Positions 1 through 10,989 of a DNA stretch of 64,000 bases are shown one piece after another (position 1 is the first letter of the stretch; each line of letters opens with the position of its first letter). Made by a program: the position numbers and the translations under genes. The DNA is from Bacillus siamensis KCTC 13613 (GTDB lineage Bacteria; Bacillota; Bacilli; Bacillales; Bacillaceae): NCBI RefSeq assembly GCF_000262045.1, contig NZ_AJVF01000039.1, forward strand, positions 558,001 through 622,000. Reading direction: 5' to 3'. The notes beneath the pieces are model-generated. The model did no database searches. It had not been told where the DNA came from and saw nothing but the letters and a program-made list of their open reading frames with translations.

Positions 1-12
1 GTGCAAAAGGCA

Positions 13-1185
13 ATGTTTATGTTTGAGAAACCGCATGGCATGAGAGATACGCTTCCTGGTTTATACGAAGCAAAGAAGAAAGTCCGTTCCACACTGACGG
101 ATTTAATTGATAAATGGGGTTATCAGTTTATGGAGACTCCGACCCTCGAATTCTATGAAACAGTGGGTGTCCAGTCAGCCATTGAAGAACAGCAGCTGTT
201 TAAGCTTCTCGATCAGGACGGAAAAACGCTTGTGCTTCGGCCTGACATGACCGGACCGATTGCCCGGGTGGCGGCGTCTAAGCTGCACAAAAATAATCAT
301 CCGCTCAGAGCGGGATACGCGGCAAGCGTCTACCGCGCTCAAGAACGGGAAGGCGGACGTCCGGCCGAATTTGAACAGGTCGGCGCGGAGCTGATCGGCG
401 ACGGATCAACAAGCGCGGACGCTGAGGTGATTGCACTCGCGGCCGGCGCGTTGAAAAACGCGGGATTGCACCAATTTAAAATCGCGATCGGCCATGCAGG
501 ACTCGCAGATGAGCTGTTTGTCGAGGTGCTGGGCAATGCCGAGCGGGCGGATGTCCTGCGGCGCTTTCTCTTTGAAAAGAATTATGTGGGGTACAAAGAA
601 CATGTCAAATCGCTTCCGCTTTCTTCAATAGACAAAAGCCGGCTGCTCGGACTTTTGGAATTGCGCGGCGGAAAGGAGATCTGCGCCAAAGCGGAGGAGA
701 TCATCGGCATCTCCGGGCAAAACGTGATTCAGGAGCTGGAAGACCTATGGGACATTCTTGAAGATTACGGGTGTGCCGAGCATATCCGCCTTGATCTGAA
801 CATGGTCAGCCATATGAGTTATTACACGGGAATTTTATTCGAAGTGTATGCGGCAAATGTCGGGTTTGTCATCGGAAGCGGCGGCCGCTATAACAATCTT
901 CTCGGCCATTTCGGCAGCCCTGCTCCCGCCACGGGCTTCGGACTCCGTATCGACAGGCTGATTGAAGCGCTCGGCATCCAGGAAGAAACAAGCGAGGCGG
1001 ACGCCGTTATTTTCAGCAAGGAGCAGCGGGCGCAGGCCATTTTATTCGCGGAGGAAGAAAGGGCAAGAGGCAGAAAGATCGTCCTGCAGGATTTGGCGGG
1101 CATTGAAAATATCGATCATATGACAAAATCATTCACAAACGTCACATACTTTATCGGTGCCAGAAAGGAAGAGCAAAATGGGTAA
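13..1185 (+). CDS. hisZ: ATP phosphoribosyltransferase regulatory subunit HisZ
   Basis: Class II aminoacyl-tRNA-synthetase-like protein of about 390 residues that lacks tRNA charging function and forms the regulatory half of a HisZ-HisG complex catalysing the first step of histidine synthesis. The HisRS-like core is visible: [11 protein letters not shown] near residue 80, [10 protein letters not shown] near 110 and the SGGRYN motif near 290. The following HisG is the short form, which needs HisZ. ATG codons at 13 and 19 are both possible; AAAAGG at 5-10 is spaced better for 19, while family N-termini favour 13. Its end overlaps hisG by 8 bp. Any promoter lies left of the window. Confidence 0.95.
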   Translation: MFMFEKPHGMRDTLPGLYEAKKKVRSTLTDLIDKWGYQFMETPTLEFYETVGVQSAIEEQQLFKLLDQDGKTLVLRPDMTGPIARVAASKLHKNNHPLRAGYAASVYRAQEREGGRPAEFEQVGAELIGDGSTSADAEVIALAAGALKNAGLHQFKIAIGHAGLADELFVEVLGNAERADVLRRFLFEKNYVGYKEHVKSLPLSSIDKSRLLGLLELRGGKEICAKAEEIIGISGQNVIQELEDLWDILEDYGCAEHIRLDLNMVSHMSYYTGILFEVYAANVGFVIGSGGRYNNLLGHFGSPAPATGFGLRIDRLIEALGIQEETSEADAVIFSKEQRAQAILFAEEERARGRKIVLQDLAGIENIDHMTKSFTNVTYFIGARKEEQNG

Positions 1186-1819
1186 GGTACTCACAATGGC
1201 AATGCCAAAAGGGCGGATATTCGAAGAAGCGGCCGGATTGCTGCGGCAGGCCGGATACAGGCTGCCCGAGGAGTTTGAGGAATCAAGAAAGCTGATCATC
1301 GATGTTCCTGAAGAAAATCTCCGCTTTATTTTAGCGAAGCCGATGGACGTCACGACTTATGTCGAACATGGCGTCGCTGATGCCGGTATTGCCGGAAAGG
1401 ATGTCATGCTTGAAGAAAAGCGTGACGTGTATGAGGTGCTCGATCTGAATATCAGCAAATGCCATCTCGCCGTTGCGGGGCTTCCGGGAGCGGATTGGAA
1501 CGGTGTCGCCCCGAGGATCGCGACGAAATATCCGAATGTTGCGTCAAGTTATTTCAGAGAGCAGGGCGAGCAGGTGGAAATCATCAAACTGAACGGCTCC
1601 ATTGAGCTGGCACCTTTAATCGGGCTTGCTGACAGAATCGTGGATATCGTATCAACAGGGCGGACATTAAAGGAAAACGGACTCGTTGAATCAGAACACA
1701 TTTGTGACATCACATCGCGTTTTATCGTCAATCCGGTCAGCTACCGTATGAAGGATGACGTAATCGACGAAATGGCTGCCAGGCTGGCCAGGGTTGTGGA
1801 AGGAGAAACGGCAAAATGA
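1178..1819 (+). CDS. hisG: ATP phosphoribosyltransferase, catalytic subunit HisG (short form)
   Basis: Catalyses condensation of ATP and PRPP to phosphoribosyl-ATP. At 213 residues it is the short HisG lacking the C-terminal regulatory domain, consistent with the adjacent HisZ. The PRPP-binding region is visible as [13 protein letters not shown] near residue 155. I chose ATG 1178 ([13 protein letters not shown]) over an in-frame upstream codon at 1157 because the family N-terminus begins there. It overlaps hisZ by 8 bp and hisD by 4 bp, so translation is probably coupled. Confidence 0.95.
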   Translation: MGKVLTMAMPKGRIFEEAAGLLRQAGYRLPEEFEESRKLIIDVPEENLRFILAKPMDVTTYVEHGVADAGIAGKDVMLEEKRDVYEVLDLNISKCHLAVAGLPGADWNGVAPRIATKYPNVASSYFREQGEQVEIIKLNGSIELAPLIGLADRIVDIVSTGRTLKENGLVESEHICDITSRFIVNPVSYRMKDDVIDEMAARLARVVEGETAK

Positions 1820-3099
1820 AAATAACCGCAATAAATAAAAGCGAGCGGTTTTCACTGAAGCGTTCCATTGACAGCGGAACCGAAGAACAGCGGAAAACCG
1901 TCAGGGCGATTATTGAAGACGTCAGAAAAAACGGCGACAAAGCCGTTTTGGCCTATACAAAAACATTTGACGGCATCAGCCTGGAACAGTTGGCGGTGAG
2001 CGCAGAAGAAATCGCAGCGGCGTACCGTCTGCTTGATGATCAGCTGCTGGAAGTGATCAAGCAGGCAATTTCCAATATTAAAGAATATCACGAGCGCCAG
2101 CTGCAATCCTCTTGGTTTTACCATCGTAAAGACGGCACGATGCTCGGGCAGAAAATAACGGCGCTTGATTCCGCGGGCGTATATGTGCCGGGCGGGACGG
2201 CCGCTTATCCGTCTTCCGTTTTAATGAATGTCATCCCCGCTCTCGCTGCGGGAGTGGGGCGGATCGTTCTTGTCAGTCCGCCGGGAAAAGACGGCAGCCT
2301 TTCGCCGGGCGTTCTGGCGGCAGCGTCTGAGCTCGGCATAAAGGAAATTTACAAAGCGGGAGGCGCGCAGGCGATTGCCGCGCTCGCTTACGGAACGGAA
2401 ACGATACAGCCTGTTGATAAGATTACAGGTCCCGGCAATATTTTTGTGGCGCTGGCGAAGCGCGAAGTCTTCGGCGATGTGGATATTGACATGATAGCCG
2501 GGCCAAGTGAAATCGCAGTCCTGGCAGACGATACGGCGGTGCCCGAAGAAGTTGCCGCTGACCTGCTTTCTCAGGCCGAACACGATATGCTCAGCTCATG
2601 CGTGCTTGTCACCGACTCACGGAAGCTTGCAGAAGCGGTATCAGGTGAAGTGGATAAACAGCTTCAGACGCTGCCGCGTAAAGAAATCGCCGAAGCATCG
2701 ATCAAAGATCACGGCCATATTTACATCGCGGAAACGATGGAGGATGCGGTGGACACGGTGAATGCGCTGGCGCCTGAGCATTTAGAAATCATGACGCATT
2801 CGCCGGAGGCTTTGCTTGGAAGCATCAGGCACGCGGGAGCGATTTTCTTAGGGCGATACAGCGCTGAACCGGTCGGCGATTATTTTGCGGGACCGAATCA
2901 CGTTCTGCCGACAAACGGGACGGCGCGGTTTTCAAGCCCGCTGAATGTCACGGATTTTCAAAAGAAATCGAGCATCATCTCATACAGCCGGAAGGCATTT
3001 GAAACCCACGCGGACAGCATTGCCGCCTTTGCGAGACTGGAAGGGCTTGAAGCGCACGCAAGATCGATTGAAGCGAGAAACGGAGGAAATGACCGATGA
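1816..3099 (+). CDS. hisD: Histidinol dehydrogenase
   Basis: NAD-dependent zinc enzyme oxidising L-histidinol to L-histidine in two steps; 427 residues, normal family length. Visible motifs include [16 protein letters not shown] near residue 205, [14 protein letters not shown] near 230, LLSQAEHD near 255 (zinc ligand region) and APEHLEI with the catalytic Glu321-His322 pair. ATGA overlap with hisG and with hisB. Located in the middle of an operon otherwise ordered by family, not by reaction sequence. Confidence 0.96.
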   Translation: MKITAINKSERFSLKRSIDSGTEEQRKTVRAIIEDVRKNGDKAVLAYTKTFDGISLEQLAVSAEEIAAAYRLLDDQLLEVIKQAISNIKEYHERQLQSSWFYHRKDGTMLGQKITALDSAGVYVPGGTAAYPSSVLMNVIPALAAGVGRIVLVSPPGKDGSLSPGVLAAASELGIKEIYKAGGAQAIAALAYGTETIQPVDKITGPGNIFVALAKREVFGDVDIDMIAGPSEIAVLADDTAVPEEVAADLLSQAEHDMLSSCVLVTDSRKLAEAVSGEVDKQLQTLPRKEIAEASIKDHGHIYIAETMEDAVDTVNALAPEHLEIMTHSPEALLGSIRHAGAIFLGRYSAEPVGDYFAGPNHVLPTNGTARFSSPLNVTDFQKKSSIISYSRKAFETHADSIAAFARLEGLEAHARSIEARNGGNDR

Positions 3100-3680
3100 G
3101 AAAAGCGGAACGCGCCAGAAAAACAAATGAGACGGATATTAAGCTGGCTTTCGGTATAGACGGAGAAGGAAAAGCCGATATCAGCACGGATGTGCCGTTT
3201 ATGACGCATATGCTTGATTTGTTTACAAAGCACGGACAATTCGATTTAACCGTTGACGCAAAAGGCGATACGGAGATAGATGATCACCACACGACTGAAG
3301 ATATCGGCATCTGCTTAGGTCAGGCTTTTTTGGAAGCGCTCGGTGATAAAAAAGGAATCAAACGGTACGGGTCAGCGCTTGTGCCGATGGACGAAGCGCT
3401 CGCCCAAGTCGCCGTAGACCTGAGCAACCGGCCGCACCTTGAGATGCGCGCTGCATTTCCGCAAGCGAAAGTCGGAACGTTTGATACCGAGCTGGTACAT
3501 GAATTCTTATGGAAACTGGCGCTCGAAGCGAGAATGAATCTGCACGTCATCGTTCATTACGGCACGAATACCCATCATATGATAGAAGCCGTGTTTAAGG
3601 CGCTTGGCAGAGCGCTGGACGAAGCGTCATCCATTGACCCGCGCGTCAAGGGTGTGCCGTCTACGAAAGGGATGCTGTAA
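3096..3680 (+). CDS. hisB: Imidazoleglycerol-phosphate dehydratase
   Basis: Dehydrates imidazole-glycerol phosphate to imidazole-acetol phosphate. Monofunctional 194-residue form, unlike the bifunctional enterobacterial HisB. Metal-binding signatures [10 protein letters not shown] (D63-H64-H65) and [15 protein letters not shown] near residue 150 are present. It overlaps hisD by 4 bp and hisH begins at the very next base after its stop. Confidence 0.96.
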   Translation: MRKAERARKTNETDIKLAFGIDGEGKADISTDVPFMTHMLDLFTKHGQFDLTVDAKGDTEIDDHHTTEDIGICLGQAFLEALGDKKGIKRYGSALVPMDEALAQVAVDLSNRPHLEMRAAFPQAKVGTFDTELVHEFLWKLALEARMNLHVIVHYGTNTHHMIEAVFKALGRALDEASSIDPRVKGVPSTKGML

Positions 3681-4319
3681 ATGATCGGTGTAATTGATTA
3701 CGGAATGGGCAATTTATTCAGCGTGTCGAAGGCGCTGGAACGCGTCGGCGTCCCGTATGTCGTTTCAGACCGGCCGGAAGAGCTCGAAAAAGCGGATGCT
3801 TTTATTCTCCCCGGTGTCGGATCATTCAGTGACGCCATGGACAATTTACGCAGCACGAAGCTTGATCAATTCATACACCGTATGGTTGACGAAGGGAAGC
3901 TGCTTCTTGGCATCTGCCTCGGCATGCAGCTCATTTTCGAAGAAAGCAGCGAAAACGGCTCTGCAAAAGGACTTGGTTTATTAGCCGGAAAAGCAGTGAG
4001 ACTCAAAGACAGGGATGCCGAAGGAAATAAGCTGAAGGTGCCGCATATGGGCTGGAACCGGCTGACGGTTCACCAAACATCTCCTTTGCTTTCGGAAGCG
4101 GGAGAAGGCTTTGTTTACTTTGTCCATTCCTATTATATAGACGGGATGGAAGAAGGCGATCTTCTGGCAAGCGCTGAGTACGGCGTTCGTGTTCCTGCGG
4201 TCGTCGGGAAACGCAATGTCTTCGGAGCGCAGTTTCACCCGGAAAAAAGCGGCACGGCCGGAATGGCGATCTTAACGCAATTTACAAAAATGGCAGCGGA
4301 ACAGAAGGTGAAAAAATGA
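3681..4319 (+). CDS. hisH: Imidazole glycerol phosphate synthase, glutaminase subunit HisH
   Basis: Class I glutamine amidotransferase that supplies ammonia to HisF through a channel in the HisH-HisF heterodimer. The catalytic triad is visible: Cys79 in GICLGMQ, and His186 and Glu188 in QFHPEKS. 212 residues, normal length. The start abuts the hisB stop and the end overlaps hisA by 4 bp. Confidence 0.96.
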   Translation: MIGVIDYGMGNLFSVSKALERVGVPYVVSDRPEELEKADAFILPGVGSFSDAMDNLRSTKLDQFIHRMVDEGKLLLGICLGMQLIFEESSENGSAKGLGLLAGKAVRLKDRDAEGNKLKVPHMGWNRLTVHQTSPLLSEAGEGFVYFVHSYYIDGMEEGDLLASAEYGVRVPAVVGKRNVFGAQFHPEKSGTAGMAILTQFTKMAAEQKVKK

Positions 4320-5053
4320 ATGCTTTTACATTATATCCGGCAATTGATATGAGAAACGGCAAATGCGTCCGCCTCATTCAAGGTGATTACGGCAAGGAAA
4401 CGATCTACGGAGACTCACCTTTAGACATGGCGGCGCAATTTGCAAACGAAGGTGCTGAATGGATTCATCTCGTGGATCTTGACGGTGCGAAAGAGGGCAG
4501 GAAAGTAAACGACAGGCATGTTCTGGACATCGTCCGGCAGCTTGATGTCAAGGTTGAGATCGGCGGCGGGATCCGTTCTGAAGCGGATGTGTACGGCTAC
4601 TTATCACAAGGCGCTGATCGCGTCATTCTCGGCAGCTCGGCCGTTTCCGATCCGGCGTTTGTGAAAAGCATGCTGAAACAATACGGCGGGAAAATCGCCA
4701 TCGGTCTCGATGCGAGAAACGGGTATGTCTCGACGGAAGGGTGGCTGGAAACATCTTCGGTAAGAGCGTCCGATTTGGGCCGTGAATTGGCGGAGGAAGG
4801 AGCGGAAATCTTCATTTTCACGGATATTGCGACTGACGGCATGCTGTCAGGCCCGAACATCGAAAGCACCGTTCAGCTCGCAAAAGCAACGGGGAAAAAC
4901 GTCATCGCCTCAGGCGGTGTCAGCTCAGTCTCCGACCTCAAAGCGCTGGCCCGCTTCAAAGACGCCGGCGTATCGGGAGCGATTATCGGAAAAGCGCTGT
5001 ATACAAAACAATTTTCATTGGCTGAAGCGCTCAGCGGGGTGAAGGACGCATGA
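4316..5053 (+). CDS. hisA: ProFAR isomerase HisA
   Basis: TIM-barrel enzyme (245 residues) performing the Amadori rearrangement of ProFAR to PRFAR. Both barrel halves carry the expected catalytic aspartates, in [12 protein letters not shown] at the N-terminus and in [12 protein letters not shown] near residue 170. Glycine-rich phosphate-binding loops EIGGGIRS and ASGGVSS are seen. Sister of HisF downstream, with which it overlaps by 4 bp. Confidence 0.96.
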   Translation: MNAFTLYPAIDMRNGKCVRLIQGDYGKETIYGDSPLDMAAQFANEGAEWIHLVDLDGAKEGRKVNDRHVLDIVRQLDVKVEIGGGIRSEADVYGYLSQGADRVILGSSAVSDPAFVKSMLKQYGGKIAIGLDARNGYVSTEGWLETSSVRASDLGRELAEEGAEIFIFTDIATDGMLSGPNIESTVQLAKATGKNVIASGGVSSVSDLKALARFKDAGVSGAIIGKALYTKQFSLAEALSGVKDA

Positions 5054-5808
5054 TCACGAAACGAATCATTCCATGTCTCGATGTGAAAGAAGGACGCGTC
5101 GTCAAGGGCATTCAATTTCTCGGGCTGAAAGATGCGGGCGATCCTGTCGAGCTGGCCGAAGCCTACGACAGGGAGGGCGCTGACGAGCTTGTTTTTCTCG
5201 ACATTTCCGCCTCTCATGAAGGCCGGAAGACGATGACTGACGTCGTTGAGCAGGTTGCGGCAAAACTGGCGATTCCGTTTACGGTCGGCGGCGGAATCAA
5301 TCAATTAAGCGATATGAAAAGAATGCTTCGCGCGGGCGCTGATAAAGTATCCGTTAATACAGCGGCCGTCCTCCGTCCCGAGCTCATTACGGAAGGAGCG
5401 GATTTTTTCGGCTCGCAATGCATCGTAGCGGCGATTGACGCAAAGTATGACGAAGATTCGGATTGCTATAAAGTGTACACACACGGCGGCAGAAAGAAAA
5501 CCGAGTGGGAAGTCACGGCTTGGGCAAAAGAAGCCGTCAAACGGGGAGCGGGTGAAATCCTGCTGACAAGCATGGACGCTGACGGGGAGAAAACAGGCTT
5601 TAACCATATGCTTACAAAACTTGTCTCACGTGCCGTCCCGGTGCCTGTCATTGCCTCAGGGGGAGCCGGCAGCGCGCACCATATGCTTGAAGCCTTCACG
5701 ATCGGTGAAGCGGACGCCGCGCTTGCAGCTTCCATTTTCCATTACAAAGAGACATCTATAAAAGAAGTGAAAGATTATATGAAGAAACACGGGGTGAATG
5801 TGAGATGA
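5050..5808 (+). CDS. hisF: Imidazole glycerol phosphate synthase, cyclase subunit HisF
   Basis: TIM-barrel cyclase (252 residues) that uses ammonia from HisH to convert PRFAR into imidazole-glycerol phosphate and AICAR. The N-terminal [12 protein letters not shown] and the central [12 protein letters not shown] carry the catalytic aspartates; phosphate loops TVGGGIN and IASGGAG are present. Overlaps hisA and hisI by 4 bp each. Confidence 0.96.
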   Translation: MITKRIIPCLDVKEGRVVKGIQFLGLKDAGDPVELAEAYDREGADELVFLDISASHEGRKTMTDVVEQVAAKLAIPFTVGGGINQLSDMKRMLRAGADKVSVNTAAVLRPELITEGADFFGSQCIVAAIDAKYDEDSDCYKVYTHGGRKKTEWEVTAWAKEAVKRGAGEILLTSMDADGEKTGFNHMLTKLVSRAVPVPVIASGGAGSAHHMLEAFTIGEADAALAASIFHYKETSIKEVKDYMKKHGVNVR

Positions 5809-6425
5809 AACGGGCAGATGAACTGCGGTTTGACGAGGCCGGGCTGATTCCCGCCATCGTACAGGATGCGGCAAGCAAAGAAGTACTGACACTGGCTTAT
5901 ATGAATCGTGAATCCTACGAAAAAACGATAGAAACGAAAGAAACCTGGTTTTACAGCCGTTCACGCGGGGAGCTGTGGCATAAAGGAGCGACGTCGGGGA
6001 ATACCCAAAAGGTGAAAGCCATCCGCTATGATTGCGATCAAGATGCCCTCATTGTGCTTGCGGAGCCTTCAGGACCCGCATGCCATAAGGGAAGCTACAG
6101 CTGCTTTTCTCCGGAAAAAGCGGACGCACAGGATCGTTTCGGCATCTTAAACGAACTGGAAAGCGTAATCGCCAAACGGCAGGCGGAGATGCCTGAGGGA
6201 GCCTACACAACGTATCTGTTTCGGGAAGGCGTCGATAAAATTCTTAAAAAAGTCGGCGAAGAAGCCGCAGAGGTGATCATCGCCGCGAAAAACCGCGACC
6301 ATGAAGAATTGAAATGGGAAGCGGCAGATTTGCTGTATCATTTGCTCGTTCTTCTGCGTGAACAGTCGCTTCCTTTGGACGACGTGCTTGACGTTCTTGC
6401 GAAACGCCATTCAGCATCTGAGTAA
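5805..6425 (+). CDS. hisI: Bifunctional phosphoribosyl-AMP cyclohydrolase / phosphoribosyl-ATP pyrophosphatase (HisIE)
   Basis: Fusion enzyme for the second and third steps of histidine synthesis. The N-terminal HisI part (about residues 1-115) has [10 protein letters not shown] and the cysteine-rich [12 protein letters not shown] zinc region; the C-terminal HisE part (about 120-206) has the MazG-like helix [14 protein letters not shown]. Last gene of the his operon, followed directly by a strong terminator. Confidence 0.95.
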   Translation: MKRADELRFDEAGLIPAIVQDAASKEVLTLAYMNRESYEKTIETKETWFYSRSRGELWHKGATSGNTQKVKAIRYDCDQDALIVLAEPSGPACHKGSYSCFSPEKADAQDRFGILNELESVIAKRQAEMPEGAYTTYLFREGVDKILKKVGEEAAEVIIAAKNRDHEELKWEAADLLYHLLVLLREQSLPLDDVLDVLAKRHSASE

Positions 6426-6429
6426 AACA

Positions 6430-6457
6430 AACCTCACGGAGAGCTCCGTGAGGTTTT
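6430..6457 (+). terminator. Rho-independent terminator of the his operon
   Basis: Perfect hairpin with arms AACCTCACGGA and TCCGTGAGGTT around a GAGC loop, followed by TTTTT, four bases after the hisI stop. Confidence 0.93.
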
Positions 6458-6637
6458 TAAATATGCCCGAACTTAAACATTCAATAAAATATTCCTTATT
6501 TCGCAACCGGAGGCAGATGAATTTGATAATATTGACTAATAGAGTTTATTTTGGTTTTTATCAAAAATGTACGTTTTGTTCATATTCCGTTCATGCACAT
6601 CCGTTATAGTATAAACAGTGATATAGGAGGAAAACAT

Positions 6638-8407
6638 ATGCCGAATAAACAACCAAAACCTAAAGGGAAATTCAGCTCATTCTTTTCATTAGTCAAAAAA
6701 ACAAAACCATCCTACGGAATGCTGGCCTTCGCGCTGTCTCTCAGTATTGTGACAACGCTCGTCAGCCTGCTGATTCCGCTGTTGACAAAGCAGCTCGTCG
6801 ACGGCTTTTCCATGTCGTCGCTGTCAGGCGTGCAAATCGGAATCATCGCAGCCGTGTTTATCGTACAGGCTGCATTAAGCGCCTACGCCACCTACGCCCT
6901 GAACTACAGCGGCCAGAAAATCATCTCGGGACTGCGTGATTTGTTGTGGCAGAAGTTAATTAAACTGCCTGTCTCTTATTTTGACAAAAACGCCACGGGA
7001 GAAACGATCAGCCGTGTCACCAATGACACGATGGTGGTAAAAGAGCTGATCACCAACAATATCAGCGGATTTATTACCGGAATCATTTCCGTTATCGGGT
7101 CACTGACGATCTTATTTTTCATGAACTGGAAGCTCACATTGCTCGTGCTGATCGTCGTGCCGCTGGCTGCGGTTATTTTAGTGCCGATCGGCCGGAAAAT
7201 GTTTAAAATTTCTCGGGAGACACAGGATGAGACGGCGAGATTCACCGGATTATTAAACCACATCCTTCCGGAAATCAGACTTGTGAAAGCCTCAAACGCT
7301 GAAGAAGCGGAATACGGCCGCGGAAAAGCCGGCATCATGGCGCTCTTTAAACTCGGTCTGCGTGAAGCGAAGGTGCAGTCGCTCGTAGGCCCGCTCATTA
7401 CACTTGTATTAATGGCGGCGCTGGTCGCTGTCATCGGGTACGGCGGAATGCAGGTGTCATCCGGTGAACTGACAGCCGGCGCGCTCGTTGCCTTTATTCT
7501 GTATTTGTTTCAGATCATTATGCCGATGGGCCAGATCACTTCATTTTTTACACAGCTTCAAAAATCGGTCGGCGCAACGGAACGGATGATTCACATTCTT
7601 GCAGAAAAAGAAGAAGATATCCAAACCGGAAAAATCATTGAAAATGCAGATCAGCCGATTAAGCTTGAACAAGTCTCATTTGGCTACAAAAAAGATCAAA
7701 CCATCTTAAAAGACATTACGGCAACGATTGATGCCGGCAAAGTCACCGCGATTGTCGGACCGAGCGGCGGCGGGAAAACAACGTTATTTAAGCTGCTTGA
7801 ACGATTCTACAATCCGACGGCCGGAAGCATCCTGCTCGGAAACGAACCGATTGATGCGTATTCTCTTGAATCATGGCGGGAGCATATCGGCTACGTGTCG
7901 CAAGAAAGCCCGTTAATGTCAGGAACCATCCGCGATAATATCTGCTACGGATTAAAACGCGAGGTGACTGATGAGGAACTGAGACAAGCGGCTGACATGG
8001 CCTACGCCCTGCAATTTATTGAAGACTTACCGAAGAAATTTGAAACCGAGGTCGGTGAACGGGGGATTATGCTTTCAGGCGGACAGCGCCAGCGCATTGC
8101 CATTGCCAGAGCACTTCTCCGCAATCCGAGTATTCTGATGCTTGATGAAGCGACATCCAGTCTGGACAGCCAATCTGAAAAATGGGTGCAGCAGGCGCTC
8201 GAAGTCTTAATGGAAGGGCGCACCACCATTGTGATTGCCCACCGTTTATCCACGGTTGTGGATGCAGATCAGCTTCTCTTTGTTGAACAGGGGGAAATCA
8301 CCGGACGGGGCACACACCATGAATTAATGGCATCCCATGCGCTGTACCGCGATTTTGCGGAACAGCAGCTGAAGCTGAATGCCGATTTAGAAAACAAAGC
8401 TGTGTAA
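6638..8407 (+). CDS. bmrA: Multidrug ABC exporter BmrA (half-transporter)
   Basis: Homodimeric ABC exporter that expels hydrophobic drugs. From ATG 6638 (AGGAGG at 6625-6630) it is 589 residues, the length of B. subtilis BmrA. Six membrane segments occupy residues 1-310; the nucleotide-binding domain carries Walker [10 protein letters not shown] (G374-K380), Q-loop VSQESP, signature LSGGQRQR, Walker [11 protein letters not shown] and H-loop IAHRLST. All catalytic elements are intact. It stands alone between terminators. The preceding 180 bp is AT-rich with a plausible -10 (TATAGT at 6605) but no clear -35. Confidence 0.94.
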   Translation: MPNKQPKPKGKFSSFFSLVKKTKPSYGMLAFALSLSIVTTLVSLLIPLLTKQLVDGFSMSSLSGVQIGIIAAVFIVQAALSAYATYALNYSGQKIISGLRDLLWQKLIKLPVSYFDKNATGETISRVTNDTMVVKELITNNISGFITGIISVIGSLTILFFMNWKLTLLVLIVVPLAAVILVPIGRKMFKISRETQDETARFTGLLNHILPEIRLVKASNAEEAEYGRGKAGIMALFKLGLREAKVQSLVGPLITLVLMAALVAVIGYGGMQVSSGELTAGALVAFILYLFQIIMPMGQITSFFTQLQKSVGATERMIHILAEKEEDIQTGKIIENADQPIKLEQVSFGYKKDQTILKDITATIDAGKVTAIVGPSGGGKTTLFKLLERFYNPTAGSILLGNEPIDAYSLESWREHIGYVSQESPLMSGTIRDNICYGLKREVTDEELRQAADMAYALQFIEDLPKKFETEVGERGIMLSGGQRQRIAIARALLRNPSILMLDEATSSLDSQSEKWVQQALEVLMEGRTTIVIAHRLSTVVDADQLLFVEQGEITGRGTHHELMASHALYRDFAEQQLKLNADLENKAV

Positions 8408-8426
8408 AGCAAGACTTTAGGAATAG

Positions 8427-8456
8427 AAAGCAGCTGAAAAAGCTGCTTTTTATTTT
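8427..8456 (+). terminator. Terminator after bmrA
   Basis: Hairpin AAGCAGCT-GAAAA-AGCTGCTT followed by TTATTTT, about 20 bases after the bmrA stop. Confidence 0.85.
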
Positions 8457-8495
8457 GCAGCCGGAATCCTATTCATTGGAAGCGGGGGTTAAATC

Positions 8496-9101
8496 ATGAA
8501 AAAACGCACAACGATTTTTTATTGTCACGCTGCCGTGCTGCTCGTATTCATGACTGCCGGGTGTACGGGCGGTAACGACGAAGAGCCGGCCCATTCTTCA
8601 AGTCCGGCCGGGGGAAGCAGCATAAACAAGACTGAAACAGCATCACCGGCAGAAAAAAACGAAGCTGTAAACAAAGATTCACATCACATCTCTGCGGACA
8701 AAAGCGAACCAGACAGCATCGCGGCAGATTATTCTCCTCTGCAAATTGAATATGCCCGCGTCTGGCTGCAGCTTGGGGAAAATCAGCTGATAGATGAATT
8801 GAACGTTCGCCGCATTCCGGCCGGAGCACTCGTCAATCCTGACGATCGTACGAGCGCCCGCTATCCGGAAGATGTTACTCAGTTAGCCGGTTCCCGTTTA
8901 GTTGATGGGGCGGTCACTTACAGCAGCAACGGCGACGGCACCATTCAGGTATACAATGTTCCTTTGCGCTGGGAGTCTTCTGAAAAAGGCGTAATGAAAG
9001 AAGTGACGGAGGAGATGATCCGCCATACAAAAAAAGTGTATGTCGATACAGGAGACAATGAAAAGATCAGACGGCTTATAAAAATCATGTCGATTCATTA
9101 A
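8496..9101 (+). CDS. Predicted lipoprotein, upstream of a two-component system
   Basis: 201-residue protein with a lipoprotein signal: positively charged MKKR, hydrophobic core and lipobox MTAGC ending at Cys23. Residues 24-85 are a low-complexity Ser/Glu/Lys-rich linker; the globular part (about 86-201) contains QIEYARVWLQL and a region rich in beta-forming residues. I do not recognise the domain. It lies 36 bp before a response regulator gene on the same strand, so it may be an accessory surface component of that system or a target; this is inference from position only. RBS-like GCGGGGG precedes ATG 8496. Confidence 0.8.
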   Translation: MKKRTTIFYCHAAVLLVFMTAGCTGGNDEEPAHSSSPAGGSSINKTETASPAEKNEAVNKDSHHISADKSEPDSIAADYSPLQIEYARVWLQLGENQLIDELNVRRIPAGALVNPDDRTSARYPEDVTQLAGSRLVDGAVTYSSNGDGTIQVYNVPLRWESSEKGVMKEVTEEMIRHTKKVYVDTGDNEKIRRLIKIMSIH

Positions 9102-9137
9102 AAGATGATGAGTAAAAAATCAGAAGGAGGGATTTTT

Positions 9138-9815
9138 ATGGCTGTCATATTGGTTGCGGATGATGACCGCCATATCCGTGAGCTTGTCCGCCTTATGATG
9201 GAGCAGAGCGGCTTTGACGTCGCAGAAGCTGAAGACGGAGAAGCGGCGGTGCGGCTGATAGAATCAACACCTGTTGATCTTGTCATACTGGATGTGATGA
9301 TGCCGAAAATGGACGGGTTTGAAGTCAGTGAAGCCGTCCGCAGCTTTACGGATATTCCGATTTTAATGCTGACGGCAAAAGGCGAAACACTGGACAAAGT
9401 GCAAGGTTTTACTTCCGGAGCGGACGATTATCTCGTCAAACCGTTTGAGCCGCTTGAGCTTGAAGCGAGGGTCAAAGCATTGCTGAAACGGTACCGGATC
9501 ACCGCTGAAAAACTGCTGACCGTCGGAACGGTCACATTAGATAAGCAATCCCGCACCGTAACGCGCGGCGGCGGAGCGGGAATGACGCTGCCCCGGCGCG
9601 AATTTGAGCTTTTATTCAAGCTCGCCAGTTACCCGAATAAGACGTTTTCTAGAGAACATTTAATAGAAGATATTTGGGGCTTTGATTATGAAGGTGATGA
9701 GCGGACGGTTGACGTGCATATTAAAAGGCTGAGAGAACGGTTTCCGGAAAAAGACTATCCTTTTGCCATTCATACGGTGCGGGGGCTCGGCTATCGGTTT
9801 GTGGTGACAGGATGA
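9138..9815 (+). CDS. OmpR-family response regulator
   Basis: 225 residues from ATG 9138, chosen because AAGGAGG (9124-9130) is ideally spaced. The receiver domain (1-120) has acidic pocket ADDD, phospho-acceptor Asp in VILDVMMPKMDG and conserved Lys in YLVKPFEP. The C-terminal winged helix (about 130-225) ends in EGDERTVDVHIKRLRERF and TVRGLGYRF. The C-terminal part is reminiscent of heme-sensor regulators (HssR), but that alone does not set function. Overlaps the kinase gene by 4 bp, so they are co-translated. Confidence 0.9.
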   Translation: MAVILVADDDRHIRELVRLMMEQSGFDVAEAEDGEAAVRLIESTPVDLVILDVMMPKMDGFEVSEAVRSFTDIPILMLTAKGETLDKVQGFTSGADDYLVKPFEPLELEARVKALLKRYRITAEKLLTVGTVTLDKQSRTVTRGGGAGMTLPRREFELLFKLASYPNKTFSREHLIEDIWGFDYEGDERTVDVHIKRLRERFPEKDYPFAIHTVRGLGYRFVVTG

Positions 9816-10897
9816 AACGGATCTTCAGAACGGCTGGAAGAATCATTATCCTTCTCACCGTCACCGCATTCTTATGGCTGGCGGCCCACCTGATCGTTCA
9901 GGGATTCGGTCTCATATGGCCGGTTTTGCTTGTACCCTACGTCCAGCAGATTCTCACGCTTTGGCTTGTTTTCGGCCTGCTGTTTGTCACGATGTTTATT
10001 TTTTCAAAGTCAGCACGTGAAAGACATCATGCGATCTGGGATTCGCTGACCGCCACGATCAAGCAAATGTCGAGCGGCAACTTCACCGCGGCCGCCTCCA
10101 GGAAAATGGAGAAGATTGAACGGGACCACCCCGTGACGAAATTGGCTGATGAACTGTCGACACTTGCCGCCGAACTGAGCGAAATGGAAAAACTGAAACA
10201 AGAATTTATTTCGAACGTTTCCCATGAAATCCAAACCCCGCTTACTTCATTAAAGGGGTACGCGCACCTCCTGAAAAAACCGGATTTATCATATGAGGAG
10301 CGGGGGCGCTACTTGCACATCATCGAGACAGAAACAGAACGCTTATCCAAAATCAGTGAAAATCTGCTGAAGCTCACTGCACTCGAACGCCAAACCGAAC
10401 CGATTCAAAAAAAACCGTTTCGCATTGACAAACAGCTGCGGCGCACCATATTGACCTGTGAGCCTGAGTGGTCCGCCAAACAGATTGAATTTCTCATCGA
10501 TTTACAGGAATCGTATGTGTACGGAGATGAGGCGCTGCTCAGCCAAGTATGGATGAATCTGATTCACAATGCCGTGAAGTTTACCGGTGAGGGAGGCCGT
10601 ATATCCGTTAAAATTGTTGATTTGCCGGAGGCGGCGGCTGTCGAAATCGCCGACAACGGAATCGGAATGGAGCCTGAGCAGGCGGAGCGCGTATTTGAAC
10701 GGTTTTATAAAGCGGACAAGGCGAGAAACGCAGGGGGCAGCGGCCTCGGCCTGTCCATCGCCAAAAAAATCGCCGAGCTGCACGGCGGTTCGATAGAGGT
10801 AGAAAGCAAGCGGGGCGAAGGAACCCTTTTCCGCGTCACCCTTCCTGCCGATCCGCATGAAAAAAAACAGCTAAAATCTGGTCGAACCAGCCAGTAA
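9812..10897 (+). CDS. Sensor histidine kinase with two closely spaced membrane helices
   Basis: 361 residues. Two N-terminal transmembrane segments (about 10-31 and 42-65) separated by only about ten residues, so there is almost no extracellular sensor; this layout is typical of intramembrane-sensing kinases. A HAMP-like linker follows (to about 130), then the H-box FISNVSHEIQTPLTSLKG with phospho-His near residue 139, N-box NLIHNAVKFT, G1 IADNGIGM and G2 GGSGLGLSIAKK. Note SHEIQTP where most kinases have SHELRTP. Stimulus unknown; the lipoprotein gene upstream could be related. Confidence 0.9.
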   Translation: MKRIFRTAGRIIILLTVTAFLWLAAHLIVQGFGLIWPVLLVPYVQQILTLWLVFGLLFVTMFIFSKSARERHHAIWDSLTATIKQMSSGNFTAAASRKMEKIERDHPVTKLADELSTLAAELSEMEKLKQEFISNVSHEIQTPLTSLKGYAHLLKKPDLSYEERGRYLHIIETETERLSKISENLLKLTALERQTEPIQKKPFRIDKQLRRTILTCEPEWSAKQIEFLIDLQESYVYGDEALLSQVWMNLIHNAVKFTGEGGRISVKIVDLPEAAAVEIADNGIGMEPEQAERVFERFYKADKARNAGGSGLGLSIAKKIAELHGGSIEVESKRGEGTLFRVTLPADPHEKKQLKSGRTSQ

Positions 10898-10927
10898 AAA
10901 ACGAAGCTGATTCTGTCTTTTGAACTA

Positions 10928-10955
10928 TTGAGGCGAAACCGTTTTATGGTATACT
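10928..10955 (+). promoter_or_regulatory. Sigma-A-type promoter for yvcD
   Basis: TTGAGG (10928-10933), 16-bp spacer, and TATACT (10950-10955) with an extended TGG just before the -10. It is about 35 bp upstream of the yvcD start. Confidence 0.6.
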
Positions 10956-10989
10956 ACTGACGGTAATACGTATAAAACGGAGGATATTT

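Noticed and set aside
9138..10897. Assignment of the two-component system as HssRS or PsdRS
   Set aside because: The regulator C-terminus resembles HssR, but the kinase lacks a large outside domain, and no adjacent ABC transporter (hrtAB or psdAB) is present.
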